Below are positions 33,601-40,999 of a stretch of 64,000 nucleotides of DNA, piece by piece; position 1 is the stretch's first letter, and the number at the start of each line of letters is the position of its first letter. Source of the stretch: JAGORM01 sp964406795 (GTDB lineage Bacteria; Patescibacteriota; Microgenomatia; Levybacterales; GWA1-39-11). The stretch is taken from contig CAYOTA010000004.1 of NCBI GenBank assembly GCA_964406795.1, positions 1-64,000 of the forward strand. The letters run 5' to 3'. Under the pieces are notes generated by a model. The model did not search any database. It was not told where the DNA came from and saw only the letters and a list, made by a program, of their open reading frames with translations. A program made the translations under genes and the position numbers.

Positions 33601-34860
33601 GTCCACGGCCTCCTTCTCCGCTGCGGCGCGCGCCGCCGTATTGGCCTCGGCCCGCTCGCGGCGCAGTCGCCCCGCCCGCACGCCACGCTCGGCTTGGGTC
33701 ACCTCGGCCACCTGCCGCTCCGCCGCCGCCGCCGTCCGAAGGGCGGAGATCCGGCGCCCCAGTTCGCTGGCCACCGCCTCCTGACCCGTATCGCCCAGTC
33801 GCTGTTTGAGCCCGCCGGTCAGCCCCTGCTCCAAGGCGTCAGCCGCCCGGTCATACGCCCCCGCCATCCGGCCCGAGGATTGCCCCTTGTTGCGCTGCCC
33901 CTTCAGGAGTGTCTTCTGCCGCCGCACGGCGGCGAGTTGCTCCCGCAAGAGTTCGTTGGCCTCGGCCCGCACCTGCGCACCGAGACGCTCCGTCTCGACG
34001 GTGACGTTGCCATCCGCCGTCTGCCGCTCGGTGCGCGTTTGAAAGGGCGACAAGGCGCTGGTCACCTCCGAGAAGACATCACCCTTCGCGGTCGTTCTCT
34101 CGCGCGTGCGTACGGTGTCCGGGCCGGTAGCGATGGGCGTGCTCTTGTTGCCAGCCTTGCCAGTGCCTCCCTGACTGCCGGAGCCACCTCCGGCGGCACC
34201 TGCCGCACCAGCCGCGGTCGCGGCCACCGCGGAACCGGGCACCGCCAGCTTGACCGGGGGCGGCGTGACCAGTTCTGCCACGATCTGATCGCCGCGGATT
34301 TGCAGGTGAATCTTCGTCCCGGAACCGGGCGCAAGCGTGGCTTCCACGTTGCCGGTGGCGATGATGGCGTTGAGGTCAGGCGCGCTCGTGCGTGGTCCGC
34401 CGCCGCCCAGCACCGTGCGCCGCCCGCGAGTTTCCTCGTACTGGCGCTGCCGCAGAATGAACCCGAGCGCCTCGGCCGCCGCCTTGGGCTGTACGAATTC
34501 CCCCTTCGGCATCAGACCTTCGCCCCGCTTGAAGCCCCGGACCACCTTGGAAGCCTTGGCCTTGTAGGTGGCCTCGAAGTGCTTGAAGTACCGATCCAAG
34601 CCGCGCTCCACGATCTTGGGATCGAAGATGCCCTCGAGGTTGGCCACCCGGGCGATGCTCAGGTCCTTGCCCAGGGCCTTCACGCGCGAGCGCAGCGTGT
34701 CCATCTCCGGCACCTTGAAGGCTCCGGTCATCTGGCTGCCGATGCGCCCCAGGCTGCCCTCGATGGCGCGCAGGTACCCGAGCGCCTGCTTCAGACCCGA
34801 CCCCTGCACCGGCGGTGCAATGGTCACGATCTCCAGTTGTTCCCGCATTGGCTCGCTCAT
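30643..34860 (-). CDS. Phage tail tape measure protein
   Basis: A 1405-residue protein, the longest in the window, that sets tail length and is threaded through the tube. The TP901/PhageMin_Tail region is clear at about 540-860 (LALAAHEGQAADRAMESA, LNVTNADLLTGLARSA, TQGNRLAIALDNF). Long Ala/Arg/Gln coiled coils flank it. Start set at the ATG overlapping the upstream stop (ATGA), four codons after the first ATG. Using the usual 1.5 angstrom per residue, the tail would be about 200 nm (inference). Confidence 0.92.
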   Translation of the reverse strand: MSEPMREQLEIVTIAPPVQGSGLKQALGYLRAIEGSLGRIGSQMTGAFKVPEMDTLRSRVKALGKDLSIARVANLEGIFDPKIVERGLDRYFKHFEATYKAKASKVVRGFKRGEGLMPKGEFVQPKAAAEALGFILRQRQYEETRGRRTVLGGGGPRTSAPDLNAIIATGNVEATLAPGSGTKIHLQIRGDQIVAELVTPPPVKLAVPGSAVAATAAGAAGAAGGGSGSQGGTGKAGNKSTPIATGPDTVRTRERTTAKGDVFSEVTSALSPFQTRTERQTADGNVTVETERLGAQVRAEANELLREQLAAVRRQKTLLKGQRNKGQSSGRMAGAYDRAADALEQGLTGGLKQRLGDTGQEAVASELGRRISALRTAAAAERQVAEVTQAERGVRAGRLRRERAEANTAARAAAEKEAVDREYARLRKEGNQELRRLGRRSEGYRGMVYSDRRTLADWYGNAAAGMSLRLAQSRAQTSMSPAQMEALQAQQDRALRRQAQIEATLTARPGAQPPKLPQPPKLPPAAPSFMAGLGAKATKMATWASLAVPEYAAISALYGTLGDMLPRMMALSHQTARLGQVFRGMGGHARDLADDVLALAAHEGQAADRAMESAISWSRLGLSRKQVAEAVRVSLQAANVAELDSLEATQQLQSVMMAYGMQVGDLAGLLGRLNSVSNTLNVTNADLLTGLARSASVAKQMQMPIEMLVGLIGAGAASGQSGAMMGNALKTFMVRIMDPTRQDLLQKRLGIETRTASGLRPAQDIFGDMAARWTSMSGQERGQLQQIVAGATQGNRLAIALDNFTVAAVQAVNAGLNLTSAEKEDARIKAEAKNRLEGVNAAWSRLLYQVDRVGMVSDVAATGLRSLIAALEIGAPAALFRLTKGGSFDEPSQRRQLQRVMYGGIGTVADGWEAAQMGWQVYRKARQDQISPAWSAFTAMKMAAGNFNTGNWELASYIDAGQKASARAQAMRSAAELLRSSAESWPAPALRSRQILRLSGLSEEVIGPRGAFMERLRGATSPDGWRAALDPLAQRAVGEAERSRQEGDRQADRHRRNLELKRDRLPVGSRERIQAETELNQLLEAHNALQREATHDAESAAAAQERARQVTERTAETYRGLAAAGWQRATVEQRLLELQEAALRAEARRAPEGSGYRQGLEEEADEIMTRRAAMASPSARGAEALGRSLQLAQEYVRVEAELQVRGSTELARLRSQEQVLERMLRQRMALTGATEDALQAAEREAQVLALQADLEENRLHQLRQRATAQQEEQRYRRGLLTEAPDELLRRAYARRMMTRPMGAEAFFSLSPRLRAAMLEEREGDERRRFLNEPLEYTNLRDRVIGTGGVADAAHAAEAAGRELWELRNQANGASQALGALARSAQAMLPAPAPASPQRSGLAQGP

Positions 34861-35171
34861 GACAACATCCACCGCCTTCGTTGTTCCTCGATGGGGTTGT
34901 AGCCCCCCGCTTTACCACCGGTTTTGGCCTTTTGCTCCGCCAGGTGCTCCGCGTACCGCTCCCGCGCCGCCTTGATCCAGAGATGCGCAATCATCTCGCC
35001 GCGCAGCCGGGCGCTCTTGGCACGCCACACGTCCAACGTCACCCCGTAGTGGGCGGCAGCCTCGGCCTCCCAATACGGAAATCCTGCGGATGGGAGCCCG
35101 CCGCCTCCCTCGCTCCGGCCACCGCGTTCGAGCCAGGCTCGAATCGTCGGGGCTAGGCGGGCCCGGTAAAA
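34857..35171 (-). CDS. G-T extension of the tail assembly chaperone (-1 frame)
   Basis: About 105 residues (YRARLAPTIRAWLERG to the end RRRWMLS) with no start codon of their own, in the -1 frame relative to 35153-35641, between that gene and the tape measure. This is the classic lambda G/G-T arrangement in which some ribosomes slip to make a fused chaperone. Sequence upstream in this frame is antisense-like noise. The likely slip site is annotated separately. It ends with an ATGA overlap to the tape measure. Confidence 0.7.
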   Translation of the reverse strand, partial: FYRARLAPTIRAWLERGGRSEGGGGLPSAGFPYWEAEAAAHYGVTLDVWRAKSARLRGEMIAHLWIKAARERYAEHLAEQKAKTGGKAGGYNPIEEQRRRWMLS

Positions 35172-35173
35172 TG
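35127..35173 (-). promoter_or_regulatory. Probable -1 ribosomal frameshift site
   Basis: In the frame of 35153-35641 the codons read CAT-TTT-ACC, so the Phe tRNA on TTT can re-pair with TTT one base back. A perfect hairpin TTCGAGCC/GGCTCGAA (35127-35143) lies 24 bases downstream, past the zero-frame stop; that spacing is longer than typical. The heptamer is not a perfect X-XXY-YYZ. Confidence 0.5.
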
Positions 35174-35641
35174 GTCGGCGGCCTCCTCCACCTCGCGATC
35201 CGGCACGAAGTCCCGCTGCACCGCCTCCCACAGCGTGGCCAGCACCGTGTCGGTCGCCTGTTGCCCCATCCACTGCGCGATGGCCTCGGGCCGTTGCTCC
35301 GTGTCGGGCGGCGCGCCCTGCCGCAGCACGGGCACGGCATGCCAGAGCGCAACAGCCCGCGCCAGGCGACCGGCATGGCGCACCGCCTGGGCGTACTCCG
35401 GGTCCGTCGGCAGCTCCTGCCCATTCGCATCCTTGCGCGGCGGTGGGCGGGGCACGAAGAGCAGGTCCTCCACCTGATCCATGCGCGCGGGCATCAACGG
35501 CTCCACGTGCAACGTGAGGGCGCCGCGCGGCGTGCGCACTCTCACCTCCACGGCGGCGCGCAGTTGCCGGTTCAATTCCTCCAGATTCTCGCATCGGGCG
35601 GGAGCCGGCGCGGGAGTCGAGACGGGCGTTTTCTTCTTCAT
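35153..35641 (-). CDS. Tail assembly chaperone (G-like)
   Basis: A 162-residue protein starting at MKKKTPV, whose ATG overlaps the upstream stop (ATGA). A Pro/Ala leader is followed by a small beta region (VEVRVRTPRGALTLHVEPL) and helices. Position just upstream of the tape measure, plus the -1 frame continuation, identify it as the G-like chaperone that coats the tape measure during tail assembly. Direct sequence similarity was not established. Confidence 0.7.
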   Translation of the reverse strand: MKKKTPVSTPAPAPARCENLEELNRQLRAAVEVRVRTPRGALTLHVEPLMPARMDQVEDLLFVPRPPPRKDANGQELPTDPEYAQAVRHAGRLARAVALWHAVPVLRQGAPPDTEQRPEAIAQWMGQQATDTVLATLWEAVQRDFVPDREVEEAADHFTGPA

Positions 35642-36663
35642 GGATTGGGGACCTCGGTTTGCCATTCGAAACGGAGCGCGATCAGCCGGGCGCAATCGCC
35701 CACCTCGCCCTCGAGCGGAATCGGATTGTCGGCCCGCAGCCGGGTGATGCCCCACCGGGCTAGCGGGATGCTGAGTGCCGCATCCAGCACCAGCGCGTAG
35801 GCCAGATCCGCCGCGGCGCGCACCTCATGCTTGGCCCGGGCGGCCTCCGGCTGGGCGGAGAACAGGTAGAGCAAGGCGCGACCCGCGTGGTGCTGGCGCA
35901 CGGAATCCGGCTGACCCCACTGCCTGGGGGCCTGGGTGAAACTCGGCACCCAATGCAGTTCCAGCGAGGGCGCACCCGCACCCACCAAGGCCGGGCGGAC
36001 GTGGCGCCCCGCGCGCACGATGGCCCGCGGGAAGGCTACGGCCTCGCCGTGCACCACATGGCTGGCGCCATCGAAATAACCCTGCCACCAGGCCGCGACG
36101 ATGGCGCCCAGTTCGGTCAGGCCCGCGGTCGTTTCGCCCGGCGGAGGCACCACACCTTCCACCGGCCCCGCGGACGTGGGCGCCAGGCGATGCAGGCGCG
36201 CCGTCCAGCGCAGGATGCAGAGATGGAAGTCCCGGTCCTCCACTTCCCTCGGCAGGGTGGAGCGCAGGCCGTGGAGTCCGGCCCGCAGCAAGGGCAGCAC
36301 GTGGACCGGCGTGGAGACCAGGAGTCGCAGCGCGTCGGCGGCGGCCCGGGCACGCGCCTGCGGCGAGCGCCCCTGCTCGTAGTCACCCGCCGCCCGCACG
36401 AGCACGAGCAGCCCGATAGGCTGTTCATCCCGCACCGCACCCTCGCCATCCAGCCAGCTCCGTCCGGAGCCCTGCCCACCATCGGCCACGAAGTGCAGCC
36501 CCACTCCAGTAGCCGGCGGCGCCCTCAACTCATCGAAGCCAATCTGAGCCGCCGGGAGCCACTGCACGCGCCCGCCCAGGTCGTGCTCCGCTCCATCGAA
36601 CCACGGGAGGAGCCAGCCATGGATGGCGCGCTGCAAATCGGTAATGAGGGCCGGGACAGCCAT
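35638..36663 (-). CDS. Tail terminator-like protein, internally duplicated
   Basis: A 341-residue protein. Two halves share the pattern of an Arg/Ala helix, a hydrophobic middle, and a closing strand (about 95-155 and 275-335: ARAAADALRLLV...HLCILRW and VRAAADLAYALV...LIALRF). This suggests a fusion of two tail-terminator-like domains. Gene order (connector genes before, G chaperone after) fits a tail completion protein. Moderate confidence in role. Confidence 0.6.
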   Translation of the reverse strand: MAVPALITDLQRAIHGWLLPWFDGAEHDLGGRVQWLPAAQIGFDELRAPPATGVGLHFVADGGQGSGRSWLDGEGAVRDEQPIGLLVLVRAAGDYEQGRSPQARARAAADALRLLVSTPVHVLPLLRAGLHGLRSTLPREVEDRDFHLCILRWTARLHRLAPTSAGPVEGVVPPPGETTAGLTELGAIVAAWWQGYFDGASHVVHGEAVAFPRAIVRAGRHVRPALVGAGAPSLELHWVPSFTQAPRQWGQPDSVRQHHAGRALLYLFSAQPEAARAKHEVRAAADLAYALVLDAALSIPLARWGITRLRADNPIPLEGEVGDCARLIALRFEWQTEVPNP

Positions 36664-36667
36664 ATCG

Positions 36668-37333
36668 TCACCTGCTGCCTTGCCATGCCTTCTGCACCAT
36701 CGCCCGGGCTACGGCGCCCAATTGGCTCTGGAGATGCGTCAGCCACGCCGCCCGAATGGCCGCCAGAAACCGCTTCAGCAAATCCGGTGGCAACGTCCCG
36801 CCGCCCGTCTGGCGGTCCGCGAATTCCTCCACCGCCCGCGCCAGCCCCGCCGATCCCGCCTCATCGAACGGAGACGTGCTGTTGCGTCCCAACACGCGCA
36901 TCAGGCGATGCACGATCTCCTCGTCCTCGTCCCCCAAATCCCGCTCGTCCCGCCGCTTGCCGCCCTCATCCTCCGGCGTGGCCACCCACTCGCGCAGGAT
37001 TTCCCGCAACCGATCCGGGGCGGCAAAGAGCGGGCCCAACCGCCCCGAGGCCGCCAGGGCATCGATCATCCCCAAAGCCTTGCGCACGCTGCCGACGGTC
37101 CAGCTCATCCGCTGCCCGCCGCCGAAAATGGCCACCTCCGCCGCCTGCACCACGGGGTCCACCCAGGCACGCTCCGCCGCGTCGCGGCACACCGCCTCCG
37201 CCGCCACGCGGGCCAGGCGGCGCGCCACCGGCAGCCAACCCTGATCCGCCTGAAACATCCCTCCGCTCAGGCGCGTTTGAAAACGCTCGAGGCGCGCCGC
37301 GATCTGATCGGAGTTGCCGACGATGGTCATCAT
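36668..37333 (-). CDS. Head-tail joining protein (gp10/virion morphogenesis-like)
   Basis: A 221-residue, mainly helical protein. The N terminus (DQIAARLERFQTRL...VARRLARVAAEA) and its place between connector and tail terminator resemble HK97 gp10 or Mu gpG-like neck proteins. An acidic central region follows. Start is ATGATG with the first ATG overlapping the upstream stop. The assignment is by position and general character. Confidence 0.5.
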   Translation of the reverse strand: MMTIVGNSDQIAARLERFQTRLSGGMFQADQGWLPVARRLARVAAEAVCRDAAERAWVDPVVQAAEVAIFGGGQRMSWTVGSVRKALGMIDALAASGRLGPLFAAPDRLREILREWVATPEDEGGKRRDERDLGDEDEEIVHRLMRVLGRNSTSPFDEAGSAGLARAVEEFADRQTGGGTLPPDLLKRFLAAIRAAWLTHLQSQLGAVARAMVQKAWQGSR

Positions 37334-37734
37334 GGCTGTCGCTTGAGCAGCAAGGTGCGAAAAGTGGCGCCCGCGGCGAGTTGGGCGTCGTAATGCCTGG
37401 CCAGCCCGGTTCCGGTGTCGGCGGGGCGATACGTGCGGCCACCCAACTCGAAGCGCAGGGCCTGCTTGCCGTCCACCGGGGCGTCCGGAGCGAGATCCAC
37501 AATCAGGTCACCCGTCTCCACTTCGGCGAAGCGCCGGAGTTCACGGGTGGCCGGCTGCACTTCGTGCACCAGCGCCGGCAGGCTCAAGCTCTCTTCGCTC
37601 GTCGCGCCGCCCTCCGCCATGCCGGTCGTGGGATCCACGCTGCCACCGGTCACCACCTGCCAGCGCATGAGGAGGGTCACCGCCGCCGGGGAACGCAGGG
37701 CCCGCGCAGACGCCTGTTGCGCCCAGACACTCAC
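37330..37734 (-). CDS. Head-tail connector-like protein
   Basis: A 134-residue protein starting at a GTG that overlaps the previous stop (GTGA). Beta-rich, with FELGGRTYRP near the C terminus. The open frame continues 87 codons upstream as antisense-like sequence, so the GTG was preferred. Likely a small neck or stopper protein; similarity not established. Confidence 0.55.
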   Translation of the reverse strand: MSVWAQQASARALRSPAAVTLLMRWQVVTGGSVDPTTGMAEGGATSEESLSLPALVHEVQPATRELRRFAEVETGDLIVDLAPDAPVDGKQALRFELGGRTYRPADTGTGLARHYDAQLAAGATFRTLLLKRQP

Positions 37735-37937
37735 AGGCCCTCCAGTTGGACGTGCGAGCAGAAGACGCGGCACCGTACCCCGCGCGTGCTCCGGCGAAAC
37801 TCCAACACCCCGCCCTCCGCAGGGTCGCCCCACGATTCCGCGGGGCGTCCCGAAGCGGAGGAATCCAGCGGCGCCACCCCGCCGCGGGGCAGTGGCACCG
37901 CGGGCCGCCGACGCGAACTGGGAGCACGGTTTGTCAC
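37731..37937 (-). CDS. Small Arg-rich protein in the head-tail module
   Basis: A 68-residue protein from GTG, overlapping both neighbours by GTGA. Arg/Pro-rich N terminus and a short C-terminal strand with two Cys. No family recognised; coupling supports expression. Confidence 0.5.
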   Translation of the reverse strand: MTNRAPSSRRRPAVPLPRGGVAPLDSSASGRPAESWGDPAEGGVLEFRRSTRGVRCRVFCSHVQLEGL

Positions 37938-38677
37938 GCCTCCTCCACAGCCAGCACCTGCGCACCCGCGGCACCAAAAGCCAGACGCGGCACACCGCCG
38001 AGCGCCGGCAGGGCGAACTCGCCGGGCGCCGGCACGATCTCCGCGGCTTCGTACCAGAAAGGCCAGGCGGCGTGCATGTGGCCCATTGTGGCTACGCGGT
38101 GACTCCCTGTCCAGAACTCAATGCGGGGGCCACCGCCGGGGAGGGCAGTGCTGCCGGTGCGCCACGGCACACCTTTCACGAGACCATCTCCCTCCGAGCG
38201 CAACACCTCGATGCCCGCCACCTCGATGCGAAATCCATCGGCATCCGATTCAATCACGGCGCGTCCGGCCAACCGTCGCTCCGCGACCGCCACGAAACTC
38301 CGCGTTTCGGCGGCGTAGCGGTACAAGACGATCCGCTCCGCTCCATGGCGGTACACCACGGTCTGCTCCTCGGTAGGCAGCACCCGGCGCCCCGCCCGCC
38401 ACAGTTCCACCGTGAGGCTGCCCGCCGGACTGGCGCCCACCGCGCGCACGCCCAGCGCTTGGCCGGAGGGCACCAGCAACCCGATGCGGAAATGGCGACG
38501 CCCACCGCTCGGCAGCCACACCTGGGCGGCGGTATCCTCGCCCCCGATGGTGATGATGAATCGCCCCGCCCCCTCCGCGACGAGCAGCGCGCTTTCCGCC
38601 ACCCACTCGCCCGCCAGCGTGTGGCCTCCCTCCGGCCAGGCGGTCCCGTTCTCCCGCAACTGGAAGAGCACCTGCAT
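37934..38677 (-). CDS. Structural beta-rich protein, unknown
   Basis: A 247-residue protein predicted to be almost all beta strand (FIITIGGEDTAAQVWLP, TVVYRHGAERIVLYRY). Position in the structural operon suggests a virion or tail-fibre-associated part. No motif recognised. Three bases separate it from the PAS gene upstream. Confidence 0.55.
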   Translation of the reverse strand: MQVLFQLRENGTAWPEGGHTLAGEWVAESALLVAEGAGRFIITIGGEDTAAQVWLPSGGRRHFRIGLLVPSGQALGVRAVGASPAGSLTVELWRAGRRVLPTEEQTVVYRHGAERIVLYRYAAETRSFVAVAERRLAGRAVIESDADGFRIEVAGIEVLRSEGDGLVKGVPWRTGSTALPGGGPRIEFWTGSHRVATMGHMHAAWPFWYEAAEIVPAPGEFALPALGGVPRLAFGAAGAQVLAVEEA

Positions 38678-38680
38678 GCG

Positions 38681-39262
38681 TCACGGGCTGTCAGCGGGTT
38701 CGATCCGCGTCATCTCCCCGAGGTGATGCAGGGGCCTGGGTTGTTTTCCATCGCGTGGCGGTTGCTGGACCTGCCGCACCAGGATGTGCATCACCACGGC
38801 GCTGCTCGTGCGCGGATTCAGGAAAGCGCAGCGCGCACTCCACGGGTACCCCTGCGCCACCGAGTTCATCCAGCCTTCAGCCACCTTGGTCCGCTCCGCC
38901 GCGATCACGGCCGCGAGCCAGCCATTACCGAGCAGTTCCGCCCGCTCGTAGCCGAGCATCTCGCACAACCCGCGGCTGGCGTGCACCCATTGCCCATGAG
39001 CGTCCGCCTCGAAGACCGCCTTCTCGGAGACGTCCCAGGTCCAGCGGTAGGCTTCGGTCAGAACGCATACGCCACGCCGGGTGTCCTCGAGCATGTCCCG
39101 CATGCTCCCGCCCCCGTTGGGTGAAAACTCGCGCGCGACGAGCCGCACGGTCCGCATCAGGCGGCTGCCCCAAACTACGCCCCACAGCGTGACTGCTCCC
39201 GCCCCCAGGGTGGCGAGGTCTCTCAAATGGTCGATCCACATGCTCCATGCCCCCAAGATCAT
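38681..39262 (-). CDS. Membrane-anchored PAS domain protein
   Basis: A 193-residue protein with an N-terminal transmembrane helix (about 16-34, LATLGAGAVTLWGVVW) and a PAS fold (about 65-165). The signature is a VFEADAHGQWVHAS strand, LCEMLGYERAELLG helix and a C-terminal VVMHILVRQV strand. PAS domains sense small ligands, redox or protein partners. No kinase or output domain follows. The start overlaps the lipoprotein stop (ATGA). A sensor domain inside a phage structural operon is unusual; it may be a lysogenic conversion or lysis-timing protein. Confidence 0.75.
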   Translation of the reverse strand: MILGAWSMWIDHLRDLATLGAGAVTLWGVVWGSRLMRTVRLVAREFSPNGGGSMRDMLEDTRRGVCVLTEAYRWTWDVSEKAVFEADAHGQWVHASRGLCEMLGYERAELLGNGWLAAVIAAERTKVAEGWMNSVAQGYPWSARCAFLNPRTSSAVVMHILVRQVQQPPRDGKQPRPLHHLGEMTRIEPADSP

Positions 39263-39822
39263 GGCTGGACGGGTGCCAAGGGTTTCACCACCACGTATTG
39301 CCGCCCCTGGAGCACGATCCCGGGCACCACTTCCGCTACCCCCTGCAGGGCCCGCGCGAGGTCTGCGACCTGGTTGGTCGGCACAAGCAAAGCGCCCTGA
39401 CCCAGCGCCACCCAACCCTCGGCAGCGGGCGCCCCGGCACCCGGGGGCAACACCGCCTGCCCCACCTTCGCCGCCGCCATCATGTAGGCCATGCTTTCCA
39501 GCCGCGTCATGCCCTCCTGAAAGGCCATGCGCTGTTGCGCGGCTTCGTGCTGGCGGGCCTGCAACACGTCCACGTTGGCGGCGGAGGTGTAGTTGGTGAT
39601 CTCCACGGTGCCGGTCTGCGGATCGAGTCGCAGACCGCCCAGCGCCAGATCCTTGGGGTTGCGCGCCCGGAAGCGGGTCTTGGAGCCATCGGCCAACTCC
39701 CGCGTGAACTCGATATCCGAGCGCACCAGCGGCGGGATGGCCGAGCGACAGCCGCCCGTCACCAGGGCCAAACACATCCCGGCGGCGAGAGTTAAAGGTG
39801 CCAAAGTGCGTGCATGTCTCAT
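39259..39822 (-). CDS. Phage-encoded lipoprotein
   Basis: A 187-residue protein with a type II signal: MRHARTL, a hydrophobic core to LALVTGGC, and lipidated C25. The mature part is helical with Ala/Gln stretches, then a hydrophobic C-terminal strand (GIVLQGRQYVVVKPL). Candidates are a superinfection-exclusion lipoprotein or an outer-membrane spanin, though it is long for a spanin and no inner-membrane partner was found apart from the PAS protein that follows. Confidence 0.7.
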   Translation of the reverse strand: MRHARTLAPLTLAAGMCLALVTGGCRSAIPPLVRSDIEFTRELADGSKTRFRARNPKDLALGGLRLDPQTGTVEITNYTSAANVDVLQARQHEAAQQRMAFQEGMTRLESMAYMMAAAKVGQAVLPPGAGAPAAEGWVALGQGALLVPTNQVADLARALQGVAEVVPGIVLQGRQYVVVKPLAPVQP

Positions 39823-39851
39823 GATGGATGCTCGGTTCCGTGGTTTCTCTT

Positions 39852-40286
39852 TTACTCCAAAGCGGCCGCCACTCGGAAAACTTGGTCAATTTGCTCTGTC
39901 GTCAGTCCCAGCACGGCGCCGAGCTGATTGATGAGCGGGTTGTCCCGCCGGATCTGCGTTGCCGCGCTCCACTTGCTTTGCGCCACGGTCCGCAGCGGTT
40001 CCTCCAGCGAGGCAATCATTGCCTCGATTGCTTCATGACTGAATCCCGCCAGCTTTACGCTGGCCAGGAATTGCCACCGCAGCACCTCCGCAGGAACGGG
40101 CGTGGCGACGGTGTCCCACACCCGGCGCACCACGCCGCCCTCCAGTACCAAACTCGAAACCGCCCGTTGCCAAGGGCCGGGCTCCGGCGACGCGGCATCC
40201 TCGAACGGGTAGGTCACCGACGGATCGGTAACCGCATCATCCGGTACCAACATCAGGCCGTCTCGTGGGTGCATGATCGCTTTCAT
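39852..40286 (-). CDS. Small tail-fibre-associated protein
   Basis: A 144-residue protein. The first half has DGLMLVPDDAV and short strands. The C-terminal half is a helical bundle (FLASVKLAGFSHEAIEAMI, LGLTTEQIDQVFRVAA) reminiscent of XkdW-like or tail fibre assembly proteins. It sits between the LamG protein and the lipoprotein. The start overlaps the upstream stop (ATGA). Confidence 0.55.
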   Translation of the reverse strand: MKAIMHPRDGLMLVPDDAVTDPSVTYPFEDAASPEPGPWQRAVSSLVLEGGVVRRVWDTVATPVPAEVLRWQFLASVKLAGFSHEAIEAMIASLEEPLRTVAQSKWSAATQIRRDNPLINQLGAVLGLTTEQIDQVFRVAAALE

Positions 40287-40999
40287 CGGTAAATCTTCGG
40301 GTGCGCGGACGCCGCGACGCCGGTGGTGTGGGTGATGCCTTTTCCGATCAAGTTGGCGTCTGAGTTGGTGCTCGGTGATGCCATCGGCAGGTAGAGGATC
40401 AAACTCTGCGGGCGGACTCGCAGCGCCGATACCCCCGCGGCAAGGGCCTGAATCTCGCCTTGCGTAAGCACCACGTTCCAGGCCGCCAGTTCCCCGAGCG
40501 CGCCCAGCGGGTACGGAGTCGAATCCCAGCTCGGCTGATACCCAACATAGACGTTGGTACGATTGGATGTACTGGCAATGCTGGTGCTGTTCGTGGCTTT
40601 GGCCACCCCGTTCAACCAGACAACCCGATTCGATGCGCTGGACTTCGTGCCTACCAGATGCGCCCACGTACTGTTGTTGGCCGCCACCGATCCTGCACTC
40701 ACATTGGCGTTGGCATAACCGCTTGCGCCGTCACCAAAATAAACCGCATCCGCGTAGTTGCCGCCGAAGAATCCGGAATACTCCAACCCGGTGCTACTGA
40801 CGGCGAAGATTCGTCGCCACGGATTTGAATAGACCGCCGTGCTTTGGGCGATCCACATCGACATGGTCAGTTCGGCCCCGGGATCAGCCACGACCCCAAT
40901 CGAGTACGACTTCGCCCCGCTACCAGCGTAGTGTTTAGCCCCGAAGGCGCCACAGGCGGCAAGTCCCAGGACGATCGCTGCGATTGTCGCTTTGTTCAT
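40283..40999 (-). CDS. LamG-like (concanavalin fold) exported protein
   Basis: A 238-residue protein. An N-terminal export signal (MNKATIAAIVLGLAAC) carries an L-A-A-C lipobox at 13-16, or a normal signal peptide cut near residue 21. The rest matches a LamG/concanavalin-like domain: TMSMWI, RRIFAVSSTG, WAHLVGTK and GELAAWNVVLTQGEI, typical of carbohydrate-binding phage proteins. An export signal on a tail-region protein is unusual. ATGA overlap with the tailspike gene. Confidence 0.7.
   Translation of the reverse strand: MNKATIAAIVLGLAACGAFGAKHYAGSGAKSYSIGVVADPGAELTMSMWIAQSTAVYSNPWRRIFAVSSTGLEYSGFFGGNYADAVYFGDGASGYANANVSAGSVAANNSTWAHLVGTKSSASNRVVWLNGVAKATNSTSIASTSNRTNVYVGYQPSWDSTPYPLGALGELAAWNVVLTQGEIQALAAGVSALRVRPQSLILYLPMASPSTNSDANLIGKGITHTTGVAASAHPKIYR

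Noticed and set aside
31078..34902. A 1274-codon open frame on the + strand
   Set aside because: Exactly antisense to the tape measure gene, with His/Arg/Leu-rich nonsense composition caused by high GC third positions.
35827..38376. An 849-codon + strand frame
   Set aside because: Antisense to five coupled structural genes; low-complexity Pro/Arg composition.
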